40,523 nucleotides of DNA from CAZQXD01 sp964597315 (GTDB lineage: Bacteria; Pseudomonadota; Gammaproteobacteria; Competibacterales; Competibacteraceae): assembly GCA_964597315.1 (NCBI GenBank), contig CAZQXD010000037.1, positions 1 through 40,523 of the forward strand, written 5' to 3'. Shown here piece by piece: positions 35,881 to 40,523 of this stretch. The translations under genes and the position numbers were made by a program. Position 1 is the first letter of the stretch. Every line of letters begins with the position of its first letter. The notes beneath the pieces were generated by a model. It was not told the origin of the DNA. It was given only the letters and a program-made list of their open reading frames with translations, and searched no databases.

Positions 35881-36681
35881 ATGTCCGACCTAGTCGTTCC
35901 CCGGCAACAGCCGAACGCCGAAGGCGCCGTTCACCGTATCACGCCCGAATCCGCCGGTTGGACCTACGTGGGTTTCGAGGTCTACCACCTCAAGCAGGGC
36001 CAGACCCTGACCCGGGAGACCGGCGACCGGGAGGCCTGCGTGGTGCTGGTTACCGGCAAAGCCAATATCCGTACCGGGCAGGCGGGCTGGGATAATCTCG
36101 GCGGACGCATGGATGTGTTCGAAAAGACGCCCTCCACCTCGGTTTATGTCCCTAACGACGAGCGTTACGAGGTGGAGGCCCTGACCGATGTGGAAATCGC
36201 CGTGGGCACCGCGCCGGGCAAGGGCAACTATCCGGCGCGGCTGATCGCGCCGGAACAGGTGGAGGTCATGGATCGGGGTTCGGGCAATATGTATCGCACG
36301 ATCCATAACATCCTGCCGGAGAAGGAGCCTGCCGACAGCCTGCTGATGGTGGAGGTGTTCACCCCTGCGGGCAACTGGTCTACCTACCCGCCTCACAAGC
36401 ACGACCGGGACGATCTGCCCAATGAGGCTTACCTGGAGGAGACCTATTACCACCGGGTCAAGCCGGACAAGGGCTTCGCCTTTCAGCGGGTGTACGAGCA
36501 TAACGATTCCCCCGAGGGGGTGATGACCGTACACGACGGCGATGTGGTGCTGGTGCCCAAGGGCTATCACGTCTGCGCCGCCGCCCCCGGCTACGAGTTG
36601 TACTACATGAATGTCATGGCCGGTCCCAAGCGGACCTGGAAGTTCTGTAACGATCCCACCCACAACTGGCTCGCCTGGTGA
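35881..36681 (+). CDS. iolB: 5-deoxy-glucuronate isomerase
   Basis: Predicted 266-residue bicupin that isomerises 5-deoxy-glucuronate to 5-dehydro-2-deoxy-gluconate, the substrate of IolC. The metal-binding cupin motif PHKHDRDDLPNEAYLEETYYH and the second block DGDVVLVPKGYHVCAAAPG are those of IolB. It follows iolA by 11 bases, with TAGGAGA containing the iolA stop. Confidence 0.95.
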   Translation: MSDLVVPRQQPNAEGAVHRITPESAGWTYVGFEVYHLKQGQTLTRETGDREACVVLVTGKANIRTGQAGWDNLGGRMDVFEKTPSTSVYVPNDERYEVEALTDVEIAVGTAPGKGNYPARLIAPEQVEVMDRGSGNMYRTIHNILPEKEPADSLLMVEVFTPAGNWSTYPPHKHDRDDLPNEAYLEETYYHRVKPDKGFAFQRVYEHNDSPEGVMTVHDGDVVLVPKGYHVCAAAPGYELYYMNVMAGPKRTWKFCNDPTHNWLAW

Positions 36682-36744
36682 GGAACAGGCGAAATAAGAC
36701 CAATAATTTTTTTACAACAACTTGTCAGGAGAGGAGAGATTAAA

Positions 36745-37671
36745 ATGAAAAAATTCACTTTGGCACTGCTGACCGCCGCCACCGTGGCCTGCGGAACCGC
36801 TGTCGCACAAGATACCCGCATCGTGGTCGTTACCCACGGTCAGGCGGCCGACCCGTTCTGGTCAGTGGTCAAAAACGGCGTCGACCAGGCCGCCCAGGAC
36901 ATGGGCATCACCGTTGACTACCGGGCGCCCGATCGGTTTGACATGGTCCGTATGGCCCAACTGATCGAAGCGGCTATAGCCACCGATCCCGATGGGCTGG
37001 CGGTGTCGATTCCCGACGCCGAGGGCCTGGGTGACGCGATCCGCATGGCGGTCGATTCCGGCATTCCCGTAGTCTCCCTGAACTCCGGCAGCGACGTGGC
37101 CCGGGAACTGGGGGCGCTTGTCCATGTGGGGCAGGGAGAGTACGAAGCCGGCAAAGGGGCCGGCGAGCGGATGAAGGCAGCGGGCGTGACCTCGGGCGTG
37201 TGCGTCAACTATGAGCAAGGCAACGTTGCCTTGGACCTGCGCTGCCAGGGCTTTTCGGACGGCCTGGGGGGTTCGGTGGAACAGCTTGCCACCAGCCTAG
37301 ACCCCACCGAGATTCGTAATGCCGTCTCCGCCTATCTGACCAAAAACCCGGACGTCGGCGGCATCCTGGTCGTCGGCACCGTGGGCGCCGAGCCTGCCGT
37401 CGCCGCAGTCGAGGAACAGGGGCTGCTCGAAGCGGTTCAAATCGCCACCTTCGACCTCTCGCCGGCGGTGCTGGGTGCCCTGAGCAAAGGCAAGATGGCC
37501 TTCGCCATCGATCAGCAGCAATACATGCAGGGCTATCTACCCGTGGTGTTTTTGGCCCTGTACAACAAATACCTGTTGATGCCGGGCGCCGACGTGCAAA
37601 CCGGGCCCGGGTTTGTGACCCAGGAAAACGCCGAGCAAGTCATTGAGTTGAGCAAGAAGGGCATTCGCTAG
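36745..37671 (+). CDS. periplasmic sugar-binding protein, probable inositol ABC transporter
   Basis: Predicted 308 residues, signal peptide 1-21 (ending GTAVAQ). It is a peripla-BP-4 / RbsB-type protein: VVVTHGQAADPFWSVVKNGVDQAAQDMG, then PDGLAVSIPDAEGL and GIPVVSLNSGSD. The ligand is inferred as myo-inositol from the operon. GGAGAGGAGAG gives a strong ribosome binding site, and the gene is separated by 63 bases from iolB and followed by a stable hairpin, so it can be expressed above its membrane partners. Confidence 0.92.
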   Translation: MKKFTLALLTAATVACGTAVAQDTRIVVVTHGQAADPFWSVVKNGVDQAAQDMGITVDYRAPDRFDMVRMAQLIEAAIATDPDGLAVSIPDAEGLGDAIRMAVDSGIPVVSLNSGSDVARELGALVHVGQGEYEAGKGAGERMKAAGVTSGVCVNYEQGNVALDLRCQGFSDGLGGSVEQLATSLDPTEIRNAVSAYLTKNPDVGGILVVGTVGAEPAVAAVEEQGLLEAVQIATFDLSPAVLGALSKGKMAFAIDQQQYMQGYLPVVFLALYNKYLLMPGADVQTGPGFVTQENAEQVIELSKKGIR

Positions 37672-37677
37672 GCACGA

Positions 37678-37698
37678 GGGGCCCGGGACACGGGCCCC
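37678..37698 (+). terminator. stem-loop after the binding-protein gene (mRNA stabiliser or attenuator)
   Basis: GGGGCCCG-GGACA-CGGGCCCC forms an 8-bp GC-only stem, starting 7 bases after the binding-protein stop codon. It lacks a T-run, so it probably stabilises the upstream mRNA or weakens read-through to the permease gene, as in other binding-protein operons. Confidence 0.65.
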
Positions 37699-37724
37699 CA
37701 ATAATCTGGGGGTAGCAATCCATC

Positions 37725-38840
37725 ATGGCTAATGCAACTGCAGCAAAACCGACATCGAATGACGAACGCCTGCGCCAAGTGAGCCTGCTAACCAAGGCCC
37801 TGCACCGGCCCGAGCTGGGCGCCGTGGCCGGCGTCATTCTGGTCTTTGTTTTCTTCGGCATCGTGGCCGCCGGCAGCGGTATGTTCGGCGCCCGGGGCAT
37901 CGTCAGCTTTCTGGAGGTCTCGGCGCAACTGGGCATCATCGCCGTGGCTGCGGCCCTGCTGATGATCGGCGGCGAGTTCGATCTGTCCATCGGCTCAATG
38001 ATCGGCGCGGCGGGCATGGTCATCGCCATTCCCGCCGCCATGTGGGGCTGGCCGATCTGGCTATGCATCCTGCTGGCCTTCGCCTTCGCGGCCCTGGTGG
38101 GCTGGTGCAACGGCTATCTGGTGATCAAGACCGGTCTGCCGTCCTTTATCGTTACTTTGGGTTTTCTGTTTATATTGCGGGGCTTGACCATCGGCTTTAC
38201 CCGTCTGATCACCGGGCGCACTCAGGTCTCGGGTCTCAAGGATCTGGCCGAGGGCGACTGGCTGGCCTGGCTGATCAGCGATCCCAAGGGCGAGTGGCTG
38301 TTCACCTGGATGGCTGATGTGGGGATGATCGACACGCTGCGCACCGGCGCCCCCGTCGTCAGCGGCATCCCCATGTCCATCATCTGGTGGATCATCATCA
38401 CCCTGGTTGCCACCTGGGTGCTGCTCAAGACCCGCTTCGGCAACTGGATCTTCGCCTGCGGGGGCGATCCCAACGCGGCGCGCAATGTGGGCGTTCCAGT
38501 GGCCCGGGTCAAGATCGTTCTGTTCATTTGCACGGCGGCGGCCGCCACGCTGCTGGCCGCGATCCAGGTCTTGGACGCCGGCTCGGCGGATGTGCAGCGG
38601 GGCTTATTAAAGGAGTTCGAAGCCATCATCGCGGTGGTTATCGGCGGGGCGCTGCTGACTGGCGGCTACGGTTCGGCCATCGGCGCCTCTCTCGGGGCGT
38701 TGATCTTCGGCACCGTGCAGATGGGCATCTTCTACACCGGCGTCAACACTGACTGGTTCAAGGTGTTCCTGGGCGCGATGACACTGATCGCGGTGATCTT
38801 CAACAATTACATCCGCAAGCAGGCCACCGGAGGCAAGTGA
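37725..38840 (+). CDS. sugar ABC transporter permease (RbsC/FrcC-type), probable inositol uptake
   Basis: Predicted 371-residue inner-membrane protein of the BPD-transp-2 family with about ten helices. Family marks are LLMIGGEFDLSIGSM, GLPSFIVTLGFLFILRG and GNWIFACGGDPNAARNVGVP, then GGALLTGGYGSAIGASLGALIFG. A long periplasmic loop lies about 180-215. Its stop codon overlaps the ATPase start (TGATG), so the two are translationally coupled. Confidence 0.93.
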   Translation: MANATAAKPTSNDERLRQVSLLTKALHRPELGAVAGVILVFVFFGIVAAGSGMFGARGIVSFLEVSAQLGIIAVAAALLMIGGEFDLSIGSMIGAAGMVIAIPAAMWGWPIWLCILLAFAFAALVGWCNGYLVIKTGLPSFIVTLGFLFILRGLTIGFTRLITGRTQVSGLKDLAEGDWLAWLISDPKGEWLFTWMADVGMIDTLRTGAPVVSGIPMSIIWWIIITLVATWVLLKTRFGNWIFACGGDPNAARNVGVPVARVKIVLFICTAAAATLLAAIQVLDAGSADVQRGLLKEFEAIIAVVIGGALLTGGYGSAIGASLGALIFGTVQMGIFYTGVNTDWFKVFLGAMTLIAVIFNNYIRKQATGGK

Positions 38841-39751
38841 TGACAACGCCCGTTATCGAAGTGCAAAATATCAGCAAATACTTCGGCACCGTGGTCGCCC
38901 TCCATGGTATCTCCATGAAGGTAAACGCCGGCGAGGTGATGTGCCTGCTAGGGGACAACGGCGCTGGCAAGTCCACTCTGATTAAAACCCTGTCCGGGGT
39001 ACACCAGCCCAGCGAGGGCAAGATGCTTGTTGACGGCCAGGAAATCCTGTTCGACTCGCCCTCGGGCGCCCTGGATGCCGGCATCGCCACGGTGTTCCAG
39101 GATCTGGCGATGATTCCCTTGATGAGTATCACCCGCAACTTCTTTATGGGTCGCGAGCCGCTCAAGGACGGCGCGGGGGTCTATAAGTACCTCAAAATCG
39201 TGGACTGGTCCAAGGCCAATCGCATCGCCAAGGAGGAGATGGCCAAGATCGGCATTGATGTACGCGACCCGGGCCAGGCCGTGGGTACCCTCTCGGGGGG
39301 CGAGCGCCAGTGTGTGGCCATCGCCCGGGCGGTGTACTTTGGCGCCAAGGTGTTAATCCTGGACGAGCCAACGTCGGCTCTGGGCGTCAAGCAGGCGGCC
39401 GTGGTGTTGCGTTATGTGGCCCAGGCCAAGGCCCGGGGTCTGGCGGTCATCTTCATTACCCATAACGTCCACCACGCCTATCCGGTGGGGGATGCCTTCA
39501 CGATTCTGAAGCGGGGCACCAGCTACGGCACTTTCGCCAAGAGCGAGGTGAGCCGCGAAGACGTGCTGGGGATGATGGCGGGCGGCCAGGAAATGGACGA
39601 ACTCTCGGCCGAGATCGAGGAGTTCTCCCGTACCGACGAGGCCCGGGCCAAGGGCGAACACAGCTCTACTCTGGAAGCCGCGGCTGCGGCGGAACATGCC
39701 TTGGCCGAGGGTCTGCACCATGAGTCGGAAAAGGTGACGCCTCACCATTGA
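38840..39751 (+). CDS. sugar ABC transporter ATP-binding protein (single ABC domain)
   Basis: Predicted 303 residues. The Walker A GDNGAGKST, signature LSGGERQ, Walker B VLILDEPTSALG and H-loop FITHNVHHAYP are present. Most RbsA-type partners have two ABC modules of about 500 residues; this one has a single module like FrcA. The last about 45 residues are an Ala/Glu/His-rich tail (LEAAAAAEHALAEGLHHE) that may be unstructured. The ATG at 38840 has GGAGG 6 bases ahead; a GTG one codon earlier is less likely. Confidence 0.93.
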   Translation: MTTPVIEVQNISKYFGTVVALHGISMKVNAGEVMCLLGDNGAGKSTLIKTLSGVHQPSEGKMLVDGQEILFDSPSGALDAGIATVFQDLAMIPLMSITRNFFMGREPLKDGAGVYKYLKIVDWSKANRIAKEEMAKIGIDVRDPGQAVGTLSGGERQCVAIARAVYFGAKVLILDEPTSALGVKQAAVVLRYVAQAKARGLAVIFITHNVHHAYPVGDAFTILKRGTSYGTFAKSEVSREDVLGMMAGGQEMDELSAEIEEFSRTDEARAKGEHSSTLEAAAAAEHALAEGLHHESEKVTPHH

Positions 39752-40012
39752 GTGTCCCCTCATCCCTCCCGTCGTGGATCGCTCCCATCACGACTGCGCC
39801 GGGCGGGGCCGCTGATCGGGGAGATCCAGGTTGCCGATGTTCCAGGGCGCTGCGAACCCGGCACCGGCGAAATCAACTATCCCGTGATCGCCAAAGCCCT
39901 GGAGGATATTGGCTTCCGGGGCACGGTTGGTCTGGAAGCCTGGGCGTCCGGGGACGACGAACTGGCCCTGTTGCGCTTTCGTGCCGCTTTTTCCCGCTCC
40001 GCCGATGCCTGA
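39752..40012 (+). pseudogene. C-terminal relic of a hydroxypyruvate-isomerase-like TIM-barrel gene
   Basis: From about 39818 the frame reads GEIQVADVPGRCEPGTGEINYPVI and LEDIGFRGTVGLEAW, which is the C-terminal end (last about 60 residues) of Hyi/IolI-type sugar isomerases of about 260 residues. The N-terminal three quarters, including most metal ligands, are missing. The 22 codons in front (GTG at 39752, directly after the ATPase stop) look unrelated. It most likely marks a deletion within the operon. A short expressed peptide cannot be excluded, but it would not be a functional isomerase. Confidence 0.75.
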
Positions 40013-40048
40013 TCCAACCACTGATTCAGCCACCGAGAGGTAAATTCT

Positions 40049-40523
40049 ATGCTCAACATTTGTCAGTTCGGCGCCGGACGGATCGGCGCCGTTCATGCCG
40101 ACAACGTCGCGCGGCACGGGAACGCTACGCTGCGCTATGTCGTTGACGTCAATCCGACTTCAGCCCAGAGCCTGGCGGATCGCTATGGAGCCAAGATCGC
40201 CGATACCGAGACGGCCTTGGCCGACCCCGAGGTCAACGCCGTCATCATCGCCAGTTCTACCGATACCCACGCCGACTTGATCGAGGCATCGGCCAGAGCG
40301 GGCAAGGCGATTTTCTGCGAAAAGCCCATTGATCTCGACATCAACCGGGTGAATGCTTGTCTGGAGACAGTCGACCGCTGTAACGTTCCCCTGGCCTTGG
40401 GCTTCAATCGTCGTTTCGACCCTACCTTCCGGACCCTCCAGGAGGGGATGCGGGCGGGGCGTATCGGCAAGCTGGAGCTTGTGGCGATTACCAGCCGAGA
40501 TCCCGGCCCGCCGCCGGTGTCCT
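40049..40523 (+). CDS. iolG: inositol 2-dehydrogenase (Gfo/Idh/MocA family), 3' end outside the window
   Basis: The first 158 residues are visible before the window ends. The Rossmann motif GAGRIGAVHADNV (about 8-20) and the conserved EKPIDLDI (Lys-Pro catalytic/cofactor motif, about 91-98) identify a Gfo/Idh/MocA oxidoreductase; LGFNRRFDPTF is typical of IolG. Oxidising myo-inositol to 2-keto-inositol is the first step of the pathway, which is otherwise missing from the operon. GAGAGG lies 8 bases before the ATG. Confidence 0.88.
   Translation, partial: MLNICQFGAGRIGAVHADNVARHGNATLRYVVDVNPTSAQSLADRYGAKIADTETALADPEVNAVIIASSTDTHADLIEASARAGKAIFCEKPIDLDINRVNACLETVDRCNVPLALGFNRRFDPTFRTLQEGMRAGRIGKLELVAITSRDPGPPPVS

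Overview
The window is GC-rich bacterial chromosome with short AT-rich promoter islands. Gene content points to a Gram-negative proteobacterium, most likely a gammaproteobacterium: OmpA-type lipoprotein-like and EipA-like envelope proteins, periplasmic-binding-protein transporters, a KfrA-like protein and a sigma-54-type promoter. No rRNA, tRNA or CRISPR array was seen, so the lineage cannot be fixed further.

Layout. (1) 1-3636: an AT-rich leader, a secreted subtilisin-family (S8) protease, and directly downstream a secreted protein that looks like two protease propeptides (I9-like modules) without a protease. (2) 3735-13579, minus strand: a complete guanidine-assimilation operon. A guanidine-I (ykkC-type) riboswitch precedes a NitT/TauT-type ABC transporter (binding protein, permease, ATPase), two DUF1989 proteins (carboxyguanidine deiminase subunits), a biotin-dependent urea/guanidine carboxylase and allophanate hydrolase. 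Together they would import guanidine, carboxylate it, deiminate carboxyguanidine to allophanate, and hydrolyse that to ammonia and CO2. The individual enzymes are usually annotated as urea-degrading; the riboswitch and the DUF1989 pair argue for guanidine. (3) 13580-16243: a non-coding or decayed stretch, a sedoheptulokinase-like FGGY kinase and a secreted GIN-domain (DUF2807) protein. (4) 16361-24575: mixed envelope and housekeeping genes: an OmpA-family protein behind a sigma-54-like promoter, a DUF1134 (EipA-like) protein, an EamA transporter, a strikingly G-free CA-rich intergenic tract, two unrecognised small envelope proteins, a Na+/H+ antiporter with a cyclic-nucleotide-binding domain, a universal stress protein, and an acetyl-CoA acetyltransferase. 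(5) 24573-28242: a mobile-element-flavoured patch with a tyrosine recombinase, a DUF2189 membrane protein, a KfrA-like coiled-coil DNA-binding protein and a decayed IS630-family transposase. (6) 28289-40523, plus strand: a myo-inositol catabolic operon with an RpiR-family regulator, iolC-DUF2090 fusion, iolD, iolE, iolA/mmsA, iolB, a three-gene sugar ABC transporter, a beheaded hydroxypyruvate-isomerase relic, and iolG running off the window edge. These enzymes would take imported inositol through 2-keto-inositol, the diketone, 5-deoxy-glucuronate and its phosphorylated keto-acid to malonate semialdehyde and acetyl-CoA.

Strongest points for follow-up are the free-standing tandem propeptide next to the S8 protease, the riboswitch-defined guanidine operon, the sigma-54-like promoter at 16361, and the CA-rich tract at 18831.
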